Part shown: positions 26,676 through 39,156 of the stretch, piece after piece
Numbering within the stretch: the first letter of the stretch is position 1
Layout: the number at the start of each line of letters is the position of its first letter
NCBI GenBank assembly: GCA_037577475.1
Contig: CM075184.1
Span: 31,395,094-31,459,093, forward strand
Direction: 5' to 3'
From: Chaunax sp. Z400
Taxonomy: Eukaryota > Chordata > Actinopteri > Lophiiformes > Chaunacidae
DNA: 64,000 nt
The notes under the pieces: generated by a model
The model's input: only the letters and a program-made list of their open reading frames with translations
Told to the model about the DNA's origin: nothing
Database searches by the model: none
Position numbers and translations under genes: made by a program

Positions 26676-29600
26676 ACTAAACTGCTCCGTGTAATGCACG
26701 TGAATAACACACAAAAAAAAGTGTGTAATGCATGCATGTGGCTAAAGAGTGTCTATATATCTGATTTAGAATATAATCAATTTAAGTGAATTTCACACAT
26801 TAGCTCCACATGTATGGAGACAGTGAAAAAGGGGAAGAAAAATGAAGTAAAAAGTCGACCTCAGTCCTATTTAGAAAAAAAAAGAAGAAAAAGAAAAAAA
26901 GGACCTGAATGGGCCACATTGACTGACAAGGTTGGGGCCCCTTGGTTCCTGATAGACTTGCAGACCTCAGGTCTGGTCTCTGTTGTGCATGGTTGCTTGC
27001 CATTGTAAAAAGAATGGTCTTACTGTTTTGTGATGCTTCTTGTGTGATGTTGTGCCATACTTGCTTGTGCTTGTTCAGGATGCAAACAAAACAGTGACCC
27101 ACTCTTTAAGGCAGTACTCCATAGAGCAACTGCTGGTCAGAAAATGTTGGTGAGGAGATTCTAAAAAAGATCAGATCAGATCAAAATTGTTTCACTCCGG
27201 GTGCAGGGCAAAAAACAAACAAACAACAGCAAAAAAAAAACAAACAACCACTTTTACAACCATAATACCCATCAGACCAATACTTGTAGACTGTCGGACA
27301 TTATAAAAAGGCAGCAGAATTAAATGATGAAACTGCTCATAAAACTTAATAAGCAGGGGCAATAATTACTGCTTCCATTAGAAATCATTTCTGATTCATC
27401 CTGTGCAGAAGTAAACACACTTCTCTTCCTTGATCATGACTTTCCGGCTCATGGATGTTGTCCAGCAGCACTGCCTCTCTCACACAAGATGCCAAATATT
27501 GTAAGAGCATTGCGGCTCCCTCTAGAATTAATGCTCCTGTCATTTAAAGCAGTGAGGAAAATTTACACTGTAGACGCCTATTTCTGAATTCCACGTCTGA
27601 CAAGGCCTCAGGAATTTGAACGACCTCATATGTGTCAGATGCCCTGCCTTATATTCCAGACGTATCCATATGAAATGTGTCATGCTGAATGAATGACATG
27701 TCTCTGTCATCGACTTGGGCCGACAGTTTGAATCACTGGATATTTATAGACATAATGAGATTGTCTGAATGGCTGTTTTTTAAGCATAACAATGACAATT
27801 ATATGTTATATAATTGGCCAGTAAATGTAATCGTGAACAACACGGGACTCCTCAATTAAATATAAAATATTATCTTACTTATCATCCATTATTTATGACC
27901 CTACTTAGCTAAGGGTCGTAAATAATGGATGCATACCATACAATTATTTCTGCGTGTGCTCTTTTGTTAGCATGTCATCTGACACTTGTTTATACATTAC
28001 AGTGTTTTCTGTGGTTATGAGTTGTTTAATTAAAATATGCTTGAACATCAGCAGTAGAGTCATTTAAAATATATAACAGGGCATAGGAGTTGTATGTCAA
28101 CTAAATTAAAAACATTTTCAAGTATTTTTTACATGCACACACATGTTAACTACCGGGTTTGACAAAAGATGGGCCTCAAAATGGGTAATGTTGAGTGCTA
28201 ACGGGAGATGATGTGCATCCCCGTCTCTGTTTGCACGGTGCTGTGGGCCTATGAATAATTGAAAGTGTAGATGTACAGCCACAAAATGTAACATTGGGCC
28301 GGCTGTGATAGAGCCTGGCTGAACAAACCGAGAACAGCAGGAGTGTTTTAGCGGGCTGGCTGCCGCTCTGTGATGCCACCTCTAGTCTGGCAGGGACAGA
28401 TCGCTGTGTAACGAGCCTCATTAGGACTCGACTCCATTGCCGCATCAGAGCCTTTCCTTTTTATACCAGGAGTGGGAGCTCAATCGTTGGGAAGTTTCAG
28501 CACCTACTCCATCCCCAAACCTTCACATCTCCCTGTCTGAGAGCAGCAGGAGGAGGCAGAGTCACAGTTTTGGGTCATTTTTAGATCTCTGCTGCTGATG
28601 GTGGGAGGTGGTGCTGATTAATACAGTATTATGCTAATGATCTGGAGGATGGGGAAAGGTGAGATGAGATTTCTTATTATCTCCCCCGCTCAGGTGATGA
28701 TGAATCCAGGTTCTGCTCCTCTCTGACATTGGGAAGGGGACAGACACAGATTTCTTGGGGTTTTTGTCAAGTCAGCAAGCCCAAAATTGGGACAATGTTG
28801 TTGTTTTTTTTGTTCTTTCCCTGGGCTGGTGCCACCAACAATTCTGTGGTCAGGACATTCATAGTAGGTTGTAAATATCAAGGAGGAGAGAGTGACCTCG
28901 TTTCCACCTGATCCCCCCCACACACACACACACTGTTCTGCATTACTTTAATTGGAGCTCAGGGTATGCAGGCATTGCCAGGCACCTCCATCTCTCTTGG
29001 TCTGTGTCTTCAGTCTGTTGGTCTGGGTCCCTGTTTCCATATCAGTCACATATCTGTCCCTCTATCTTCTCTTAATCTCTTTGTCCATTTTCCATTGGAC
29101 TGAATTCAACTTTACTTTCTGTTTTATAGTTATTTGTTTTATATTTTTGGTGCTGGACCGTTTTTTTTTTTTTTTTTTTTAAAGGTTAAAGAAGACACTT
29201 ACTCATTAAAAAATCAACCAGATGGATTTTCTTCCTCCAAACTATTAGTATATTGTTGGTGACATGTTTTTGTGTGTCCTTGATCACTGATTAATGAAAC
29301 TTAAAGTCAGGCAAACTGCTTTCTTTGGCACTCAGGCAGTATAAACCTCCATAGCTGCTCCATACTCCCACTCCTCTCACAGCACAGTGTGCAGACACAA
29401 CGGTAAGTATTGAAGGGAGGACTATTTATGGAAACGGACAAAAACTACATCCACTATGAAAATCATTTTCAATGCACCCACTGGAATAAATATTTCCATA
29501 TATTTCCAGATGGAAAGCTGAAAAAAATAGGGGTCAAAAGGATCTTCTCATGCAACACTGAATTAAGAGCAAATTGTTGAACGTGTGTTTCTTGTCTTGA

Positions 29601-31457
29601 GTCCACTGCATGCATCTCACGCCTGGTTCAGCAGCGGGGGAGTCAGCCAGGAAAAATATTCTGACCTATTGGCCCTGAACACTGTGGGCCCTGTCAAACC
29701 TTAAACCTGTCAGAATCACATGGCCCTCAGTGTTTCCCCTATCATTCATCCCCCAAAGCAAACTACCAAACTGAAAATTCTATATATAAAAACACAACAG
29801 CAAAAATGTACACAGCAAAATCAGGGAACTGACCCTGGTACCAGTGGCGAGGATGCTAAGCTCCTCCGCTGCTGAGGGGGGGAAGGCTATGGCCTTGCCC
29901 CGAACACTGACACAGCTGCACCCAGCGATGGTTGTCAGAGAGGAAGTCCTCCTCCTGGCTCTGCAAGGCAGATATAGGTAAGGTTTGATGTAAAGGTAAA
30001 TAAAAAATGCACAATTAATTACACCATGCATCTTGAAGCACAACGGCTTCACTATGTGGTCAGGATGATGAAGAGAACTGATCCCATCGACTTCACACTT
30101 GGCGACTGTGTAGCCATTGGCGTTGAAATAATATAATGTTATTCAATTTAATATGAAACACAAGTAATAAATAAAAGTACTGAAAAATTCTCCAAAACAA
30201 AGTAAACTGTTTTGACCAATGACATCCTCTTTGCCCTCCCTTCTTTCTGCACGATGTCTCTCTCTCTCGTTCCAGATCAAAGTAGCTGCTGAAAGTAGTC
30301 GTTCCAGTGCTGTTTAATGAACATATTTCCAGTCCACCCACCTACTTATTCAGAGCCACCCACATCAAAGAACCGAGGAGGAACCCTGGCTGTTGCTGTG
30401 ATGAAGACTGGGCGCTCCATTATTCCTGCTTCTGCCCTGGGATTGGGTCTTTGAATTTATCGACAAAAATTCCCATGGATGAAATGCTGGATCACAGAGA
30501 GCAAATGAAGCGTGTTAAAAGGGAAACGTGACTTTCTCAAAGTCAAAACTATAACACCGGAATTGCCTTTCCAAGATGCGAAGCACTCACAAAGTACTGA
30601 AGAAGCGTCAGATGTGGTTGTTATTCAGCTGAAGATGGTTTGATTATGCTCAGCTCAATCATAAAGGAATGTTGGCTTTGCTTGTCACAGGCTTGCCTAT
30701 AATGACACATATTTACTTCTAAATTAATACCAAGCTGGTAAAATGATGTCTTTTGCCCCAATAATGCAAATTTAATCGTGTGCTGGTTTGTGACTTTGCT
30801 GTGGATATGACGGCTGTCAGAGTTGTCGTGAGAGGAGCTCCGGATTTTAAGTGAGGAGGTGGTGAGAAACTCACACATTCCAGAGGAATCTGTCATGCTG
30901 CTGATCTCAGAAATAGCAATATTATAGCATCTGAGTAAAGCACCAGAGGGGCAGATGGCATTTTTTTTTCCTGAGTGACCTTTCAACAGGTTTGGGACCA
31001 GATGGTGTAGTGGCTCAGAAAAATCCACAACAGAAAACCGATCTAGAGTCATTCTTATTCTTTCTGTGTACATCTTTGCCCAAAATACAGTGATGTGGGT
31101 GCATGACAAGAGCACTCAGTCTGTTTGTCAAGTGACAAGGAGGATGAGAGAAATGAACGATCCTGTCATGTTGGCAAAAATGGAAATAGAAGTGTTAAGA
31201 CATCACCGACATGCTGTGTTTTTTTTATTGGGTTTTTAAATATCTGTAATATATATTTGCTCCTACTGTATATCCTGTTGTAAACACATCTGTTTGTTTT
31301 ACTGTCAGATGCACCATATCCTGAATAATAAGACAGCAGAGTTTCATGTTTCAATTGAATTCAGCTATGTTGCTAAATTAGCTTAATTAATGTGTAGATA
31401 GTTAAGCAACTTTTTTAAGCTACGTTTTTAAGCTCCAATTTTAAATACCCAAAGGTA
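26676..31457. other. Intergenic, nothing recognised beyond the 27.88 kb hairpin
   Basis: It holds A/G-rich DNA at 26865-26900, a 20-base T-run at 29161 and short CA and CT runs. The 164-codon minus frame at 30621-31115 is the longest in the window but has no domain and no coding-like signal. Confidence 0.5.
27883..27931. repeat. 20-bp-stem hairpin with 9-base loop
   Basis: Arms catccattatttatgaccct (27883-27902) and agggtcgtaaataatggatg (27912-27931) pair over all 20 positions except one T/G opposition, which would be a G-U wobble in plus-strand RNA. The loop holds a small palindrome (ttagctaa). No terminal duplication is obvious. The stem is short for a microRNA precursor. It may be a small MITE relic. 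Confidence 0.8.
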
Positions 31458-31597
31458 AAAAGGTAGCACGAACAAAACTTTATGATAAGATGAATAATCT
31501 TAATTTATTTCAGACATGTCAACACAAAATGCATCTTTGTTGACATGGCCGAAATAAAATTGGTGAAATTGAATCTTTTTTTTTTGTGCTACCTTTT
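31458..31597. mobile_element. Foldback MITE (140 bp) with 12-bp perfect termini, TA-flanked
   Basis: The termini AAAAGGTAGCAC (31458-31469) and GTGCTACCTTTT (31586-31597) are perfect inverted repeats. TA dinucleotides flank both sides (31456-31457 and 31598-31599). Inside, 'tttatttcagacatgtcaac' pairs imperfectly with 'ttgacatggccgaaataaa' around a loop near 31524-31536. Nearly the whole element therefore folds back on itself. TA flanks suggest Tc1/mariner-type movement, but this is inference and the family is not recognised. Confidence 0.75.
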
Positions 31598-34277
31598 TAT
31601 GTTTTTTTTGTCCTTGTTCAAAGTTGCTTATGTTTAAGTTTTACGTTTGCTTAGCTTGAATCTTCAACAGTTGTTTTATCGTCCACTTTTTGGCGATGCA
31701 AAAAGACACACAACTCACAGAAACATTATCAGCTTGCTATGACAAAAATGTGTGAGCAAACATTGCAACATGCAGACACACAACAACATTATCATTCATT
31801 TGGAGTTGTGTTTGTGTTGGCAAAACTGGCAAAAGTAAGTCCCATAGTCATTCTAGGCTATTTTCAGCTAATGCTAACTTTGTCTGTGTATAATTTGGTG
31901 TACATTGAGCTTATCACAGCTTTGTCTGCTGCTGCTGCTGAAAACTGATGAGCCTGAACCAAAAAAAAAGTTACAAGTAGAAAAAACCCCCATCATCAGT
32001 TAGCTAAATTTCTATAAGGCTCAGAAGAGCAACAGACCAATCTTTAATAAAGACATATTAATAACTGAAAGTAAGGGTAATTGCTGTAAGTGGACTTTAA
32101 TTTTTTTAGCTCACTGTAATAAAGGCTGTACATAATAACAAACCGTATTCCTGCACCCACTTTTCTTACCCAAAGAAACAAAAACTTACAACTCGAATTA
32201 TTATATAAACAATGCATCAGCACTAAACCCATGTTTAGAATGCTCTTTTTTGCAAAGAGTTGCTGGCAGTGTTACAGATACTTGCTTCCTCCCTGGAGCT
32301 GTGCTTGGAACACAAAGGTAGCGATGACCGTCTGTGCCAGGAAGGAGGTGGCAGGGTCAGCCCTCTCACCCCTGGCAGAAGATGAGTCCACGCCACCCAC
32401 TGGGTGACCATGATGCCCTCTTGGAGTTTTTTATTTATTTATTTTTTTTGCTGGAGACTGTAATAGAAGCAGCCACAGCTTGTTTTCCTGCCACCCTCCA
32501 TGACTCAGCTGTTCACAGAGCAGGCTGAAGGACCTATGACGGGAGTGAGACCTGTCTTTTGTTACCCTCCCATCGTGACTCACATATGGGGGTGGTCATT
32601 GACTGCTGAGGCTGCTTTGGTGGTCCCCTGATAGATAAGATCAGGCTGGACTTTTTTATTTATAGGGGCATTTATTTAATTTCGTAGTTTACCTGAAACG
32701 GCATCATATGAGGTTATGTTGACTCGTGAATGTATGTGCATGTATTTATTTACTAATTTATTTATTTAAATTTTGTTTTGTACCAACAATTAAGATTGTT
32801 CAATATGTAAAATTTCATTTTCCCTTAATTTTAATTCCTGTAGTCTGTGTCTGTCTGACATTCCACTCTCTGACGTGGCTGTGTTTGTATTTATCATGTA
32901 CCCTATGAGCCGTTTTATTTCATATTTTGTCTAAGAATACAAAAAAAAAGTTAAATTACAAAAAAAAAATTGTAATTTACATTTTAGTTGGAAATGGATT
33001 TGCTTGGTTTATGGAGGCACCAATGATAGAGGAGCGCATGATTTACACAACATACTTTAAATAAAACAGACATTATTTAAATAAAATAAGAATTTGAAGT
33101 ACATTTTGATAAAATAAACAGATTTCTCCAGCAGAGTTCTCTTTGCCTAGTAATACTGCGGGTCTTCAAATAACAATGAAAATGGAACACTGTGCTGTGC
33201 TGGGTTGTGGTATTTCTGAATTCCTGGTTCTGATGCTGTATATATAAATACAAATGTGTGCAGCATTACTATGTAGGAGACTAACGAGCATTTCTACAAC
33301 CTGCTACATGTTGTTCTCACTGTCAACAAACACCGCCAGCACCACAGCACAGGCCAAGACCTTGCCACGGTGGTGATAACATTTTTGAGAAAGTGTGAGA
33401 AAGCTTCTGCAAAGCAGATAGTACAACAACCTGATGAAGAAGTATAATATCCATCCTAAGGCTAAAGGAAAGTGTGTAAAGCAAAGTTGTGGCTCCCATC
33501 CTCTGATAGCTGGATTCTGCGCTGAATGGCTGCTTGTATTGGTCCATTGTCGACAAACAATTAATCCTCTCAAAGGACACCAAGGGTGAGGAGGAGGTAA
33601 AGGTGATCAGTAATAGGAAGCTTTGGGGCAGAGCTCTCATTTCCTGAGAGCCAGGTGACTTCAATCCCCCTCAGCTCCTCGATGGACTGCAGCAAGTCAC
33701 AGATATGCTGCTTTAACTCATTCAGCGGTTTCCTTCTTAAGCCTCAGTGTTGTAGGGAAAGTAGCACTGTGCAGAAATGATACATATGTGCTTTGTTCGG
33801 TGTGATGAATAAATCATGCTGATATTAAAGGTTTTATTTATGATACCATTCCTGTTGTGTATTCAGCGAGCTTTCAGAGACGGGGCTCCTTTAATTTGAG
33901 TCGGAATTCTAAATGTTGGGATTATTCCTCCCACCTTACATGTCTGAGGAGAGCATAATCAGGCAAGCTGCTTCATGCACTACAAGCAAAACTAGTAAAC
34001 CTTGTATTTGTGCAACTGTGACATCAAATTTTAAAACTTGAAACTTGACACTTACATGTCACAAGGCAGTCTCTTTTCTGTATATCCTGTGGTCCTGTTT
34101 TTATGAATGCATGCAGTCAGACTAATAGTGTAGGAACAAATCTCTGCGCAGGGCAGTGATTGTCAGGCTTAAGGACGGGTTTTTCCTCACACTCATACTA
34201 CGTTACATCACGTCTGATATTGGCACAGATGTGTTTGCATCAGATGTACATTAAAACCTCCTAATTATGACACTAAC

Positions 34278-34356
34278 CCAGCAAACATGCCCGTGTGGGC
34301 CCACCATGGGCATGTGTGGGTTTCTTGCTGGCAGTGTGGGCAGGGCAAACCCACAC
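34278..34356. repeat. Nested short inverted repeats in a GC-rich islet
   Basis: Three perfect inverted pairs overlap: CCAGCAA 34278 with TTGCTGG 34325, CATGCCC 34286 with GGGCATG 34308, and GTGTGGGTTT 34314 with AAACCCACAC 34347. The repeated 'gtgggc' wording is reminiscent of a widespread fish repeat, but I cannot name it. Confidence 0.6.
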
Positions 34357-35009
34357 CGTGGCCTTACTCCACCTGTAACTGACATTCATCTCCTACCCGC
34401 CTCGCATTTATCCCTCAGCCTTTACCTTAGCATACTTAGCCTTTGTTACCTCACAATAAATCTACTCGTTCAACCAATATGTGCGTTCTGCATCCGGGTC
34501 CAACAGTCATCGGTTGGAACAGACTCTGCTTCACAATAAAAGCCTCTCCACGTTTGGGCCAGTTTAATGATTTTTAATGTGAAGTTGCAGCGATGAGAAA
34601 TGTTGGGTTTGCATTGGTAACTCAATTTTATTAGGTCTGGTAAAGTGTTAGGAGAGAGAGAACAAGGATCATGATGTTAATGATGGGATAAAATTACAGT
34701 TACCTGTAACCATTGCATGCTTTATTTCCTGTGAAATTCCCTTCACTCTATAGATGGCATACAAATAGTGAACTCCATCTCTCCACTATTTGCAACAACA
34801 GTATGTGCAATAACAGTAATTGGGTGTATTAATATTCCACGGACATATTGATATTCCTACACTGCTGAATCCATCCATTGTTTACATTGTATATATATGG
34901 ATTTTCGCCTGTTTTAAATATTTTCCCTGTTTGTATGTGGTGTTCATATTTAATTTTTTTTTTTAATCCTTTTAGGTTGCTTGTTTACTTCTAAAGTACA
35001 ACTAAAGGA

Positions 35010-35010
<1 letters not shown>

Positions 35011-35040
<30 letters not shown>

Positions 35041-35100
35041 TATCTTATCTTATCTTATCTTATCATCTCATCTCATCTCATCTCTTCTCTTCTCTTATCT
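35011..35100. repeat. (TATCT)n microsatellite with variant 3' units
   Basis: Eleven or so TATCT units are followed by CATCT and CTTCT variants. Such runs grow from LINE 3' tails in fish, and the preceding 'ctaaaggac' may be the relic of one. Confidence 0.9.
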
Positions 35101-36489
35101 TAAACAATGTAAACAACTATATAAAGAGGTAATTACATTGTGCAATATTACATATTGTATGACTCTTCCTGAAACCTAAAAATCATAAGGATTATACAGT
35201 AACTTTAAAGTCTTTTGTCATTTAGTGTTTGCAAAACCAACGTCTGGCAACATGAGTATGATGCATAGTTTCATATGTAGCATATTCACATTTAAATGAT
35301 TCAGCAAGGACGATAAATTCATTTTTTTTTTGAAGAGGCAGAAGCAGAAACAACAGAGATTTATACTATGAGAAGGTTTAAACTTTGCAGCAAAAATACT
35401 CAGGGACTCATGTTTATCCCACAGCAATCAGAATGTTTAATCTACGCCTTGGATGAAGTAGCCAGCTGCGCCCGCATAACAACTTAGTACTTTGCACAAA
35501 TGAAGGGACATCTGATGTCAATTGAACAACAGCCGAATGAACAATAACAATATTCATTAGTGAAATAAAAGTTGTCCCAGATTTAACCTCACAGCTGTTC
35601 ACACAGCGCCTGTGCAGTCGGTCCCCTTTTGTATAGGTTAGATTATCTGATCATTATAGTCATCTGATGGACTTTCGTCTCTGAAATGTCTTTATTTGTG
35701 ACTGTGTTTTTGTGCATGAGTCAATACAGCTTAAAGAAGAATCATTGTTTCACACTTACAATCACATTGTGTTGAAATTAGATAGCTTTTATTTGAAGTT
35801 TGTATCTGTGAGGTTATTCCCTCATTGACATCTGCTTTCCATTAAGCCTGCACTCGCAGAACAACTTGTCGGGGACTGAAAACTATTGTCGCCCTTAGAC
35901 ATGATGGAACTGATCGTACTGAAATCATCTGTGCTGGATTAGCAGCTGAGCTGATAAACATCCACCAACACAGTCATCACGACCCAAGTAATGACATCTG
36001 AAAAAAAAAACGAAGTCTCTGCACTCCCCTCACACTTATCAGACATGCATTAAAGTAGTTTGTAAGTACTTTTCAATGATGGTGCAAATTGGAGTTATGA
36101 GGTTTGCATGTGTGAGTCAGCAGTGCTGTGCACACTTTAGCCCAAGTAGTCCTACTGAGTTGGTTCCCATGCAATCTGTCCTAATATAATAGAAACCAAT
36201 TAACTGAGTGGGTGGCTTTACCCAAATCTTGATTTAAAATGGAGCTTTATTAAAAAGAGTTACAATGTGGCTGCATACTTAACCTGACTGGTGGCAGAGA
36301 TATGATAAGGAATGTAATCCCCGAGGCAAGAGCTGATTAGCTTATCCAGTCGAGTCACAGAGCTTTTGCAGAATGAAAATGGCTGCTGTCTTGGGGGGGG
36401 GAAAGAAATCAGTTATTTAAATTCAAAAAAATATTTTTTGTTTTTCATGGACGGAGAGAAAGACTAGCATAGGGAGAGACAGATAGAAC

Positions 36490-36517
36490 TATCTATCTAT
36501 CTATCTATCTATCTATC
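36490..36517. repeat. (CTAT)n tetranucleotide microsatellite
   Basis: Seven CTAT units form an uninterrupted run. Confidence 0.9.
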
Positions 36518-39075
36518 ATCCATAATGCATTGTGTTTGTTGCTATGAAACGTGCCCTCGCTCCTCTCAAAGTGTGGGCTTGGATTCTATCCTTGCTAGAG
36601 CCTCGGTGTCAATCAAACCGTGAATATAAAATGGAATGTAAATAGATGTGTCGTAGCAATCTTTAGCTGCCTGCTTTGATTTGACTGGCCGGCGCCGCGT
36701 TTTTGTAGGTACAGCCGTCTTTTGCTCCTTCAGGCTTCCTGTTTTTCGGCTCCTTGTCAGTGTTTATCTATGGATTACACCTTGTCTGCATGTCACACTT
36801 CAATTGCTTGCCTTGTCTTTCTGCTGAACAAGCATCTCTCTTGGATGAGCGCTGTGGTGCAAATGAGGGAACAGCATCTTTTTACACAAAACAGCATTTA
36901 TGGATGAGGTGTTTAGGATTTAGTCCCTTTTTTTCCCCCCTGCAAATATAATTGCACTCCCACAAATTGGCAATATTACGTTAAACCTCTTCTTTCAAGC
37001 TGGAAATTGAAATGTGTGCGGTGGAAAAGTAAGTGCTGCTCCATCTGTAGTGCATAGCTTTCTCTTATGGCAGATAAGGGAGGTGGGTTGGCTTGTCTCT
37101 GGGAGTAGATGTGCTCTAACCTGCCAATTCAGTATTTCTAGAAATTCTGTCCATATAAGTTTTAAGTTTCCTTTTGTGTTTCAGTGGCCTAAACTTAACC
37201 ACAACTTAGCCACAGTTAATTTGCAATAACTATAATTTCCCTATCCTAATAATATCATTAAACAATAACAAACTCAGATGTTGCAGAAAGTGAGAATTTT
37301 GAGGGTTTTGTAAAATCTTTCTCTACTGATGTTGAGTTCCACCAACAGTGAAGTATGTGAGGGAATTCATTACATTGATTCTTTCAATCAGATGGTAATA
37401 CGAAACACTCTGGCTACTCAGTGTATTTTCTCTGATGAGGCTGGCTTGTCTCAGGCAAAGTCTGAGGATATTTTGTATTCGGGTGTGGACTCAGCAGACT
37501 GACAAGGCCGGCCCCATTATAGATACACAACATGGGAACAGAAATGCCACAATATTACTTATGTGCAGTATGTATTTCATGTTTTAAAAAAAATAAAAAC
37601 AGCCTCAGTCCAGCCTTGAGGGTGTCATAACACAGTTTCAATTGTTGACACTTGTGTTGCTCATCCTTCTCCTTGACGCACATCAAGCTACAATAAATAC
37701 TTACACACTAAAGACATCATCTGCCCCCTGAGACCTCCTCGCCTCAGCCCATTAGACATCCCTCACAATGGTCACATACACAGTCAAGGCCAAGAACTGC
37801 GTCCAACAAAATGTTGAAGTGTTGAAGCATAAAAGCATAAAAGACTTCATTCATTATTAGTTGCCTTAGATTAAAAAAAAAAACCTGGTAGACTGAACAT
37901 ATCACATCAAATAACTTGTCCCATTCAAAGGTTTTTCTTTGTCCAAAGAGTGGGCCATTGTTCCTTGAGTGTCCCAACAAGTAAGAAGAGGTTGATGACA
38001 AAGGTAGTCTGAAATAAATGGCACTGAACAGCCATGCTTCCAGATGATTGAGATTCTAAGAAAAGTTGTTTGTGAAAGGATAGTCATTACAAAACAACAA
38101 CCACTAAAAGTGGGGCCACTTCACCCTGAGTCATCCCTCGGTTGATTGGTCCCGATGTTCAGCCCAGATGATCTGGTAGTGAGGTGTTAACAGACCCTGT
38201 CTTACACCTCCTGATCTGCTTGTGGACACATCATTTTCCAACATGTTTCATATTTAGGAGTTAAAATCTGGATGATTACTTTAGACACCAATGTCGGGGT
38301 CGGGAGATGATTTCTCAGGCACCCTTTGTTTGGGAACCCCAACATGAGCAACAACAAGGACTGTAGCATAAAGATCCTGGACATGCTGCTGGACATGGTT
38401 AGGGAGGCAAAGTTGCTCTAAAGAGGGACTGGGTGATGCACTAAATGCCTCCCATCCAGCCAATAACATCCTGGGGTCCATTTGGAGTCAGCGACGGACT
38501 GTAAAATCGAGGACTTTTACAAGATCGGTTGAACAAGTTATCTTATCACGTGCATTGCATTGCATATGATCATGTGAACAAGAAACACGTTGCACATACA
38601 GCATGTTTACGTACAAAAATGTTCAGCTGTAATCAAACAGCAAGTTCGCCAAGTTTCGCAATCTCTCTTATCATTTAGTCGAATAAGTAAAGACAACAAA
38701 CTGAAAATGTCAGGAAAGTATTTTTTCTTACACTTATTTTCCTAAAGTAACAGAGAATAACAAATAAACACCATCAGCATTGAAGTTTCAGCATTACTGC
38801 ATTACTGTTTGATGATCGAAAGTTACTTGAAGATGAAATCCTCATAATTGTTGACAATGAGGCACGAGGTCCAATGAGGTTAAGGGAGGTGGGAGATAGA
38901 AAGGCAATTTAAAAAAATAAAAATCTAATCACACAGTAGCTGTGATGGAGCTCAGGGTTCATCCATGAGGACGACTTTATTACAAACAAGTTCACTGTGA
39001 AAACCTTGATTCTTTATTTAACAGCTGACCAGTGTAGATTTGCAGAACACAGAACTTTTAATTACAGTCAAATCC

Positions 39076-39156
39076 TGCTGTGCCACATGGTTGCTGTGCC
39101 ACATGGCTGCTGTGCCACATGGCTGCTGTACCACATGGCTGCTGTGCCCCACGTGC
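39076..39156. repeat. 16-bp minisatellite, about five units
   Basis: The unit tgctgtgccacatggc repeats at 39076, 39092, 39108, 39124 and 39140 with one or two changes per unit. Since 16 is not a multiple of three, the open frame across it changes reading every unit and is not meaningful. Confidence 0.9.

Noticed and set aside
27883..27931. microRNA precursor
   Set aside because: The total hairpin is only ~49 bases, shorter than normal precursors, and matches no microRNA I know. Known miR-7 and miR-9 type seeds were not found in the window.
30621..31115. 164-codon minus-strand open frame, the longest in the window
   Set aside because: No domain, motif, signal peptide or splice context. Ser/His/Ile-rich composition fits AT-rich chance sequence.
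33323..33664. 113-codon minus frame as an exon
   Set aside because: No domain recognised. Overlapping alternative frames are equally open and flanking splice signals are poor.
38202..38481. Two overlapping minus frames suggesting a retroelement gag piece
   Set aside because: The text is suggestive but matches no motif I can defend. Kept out of the feature list.
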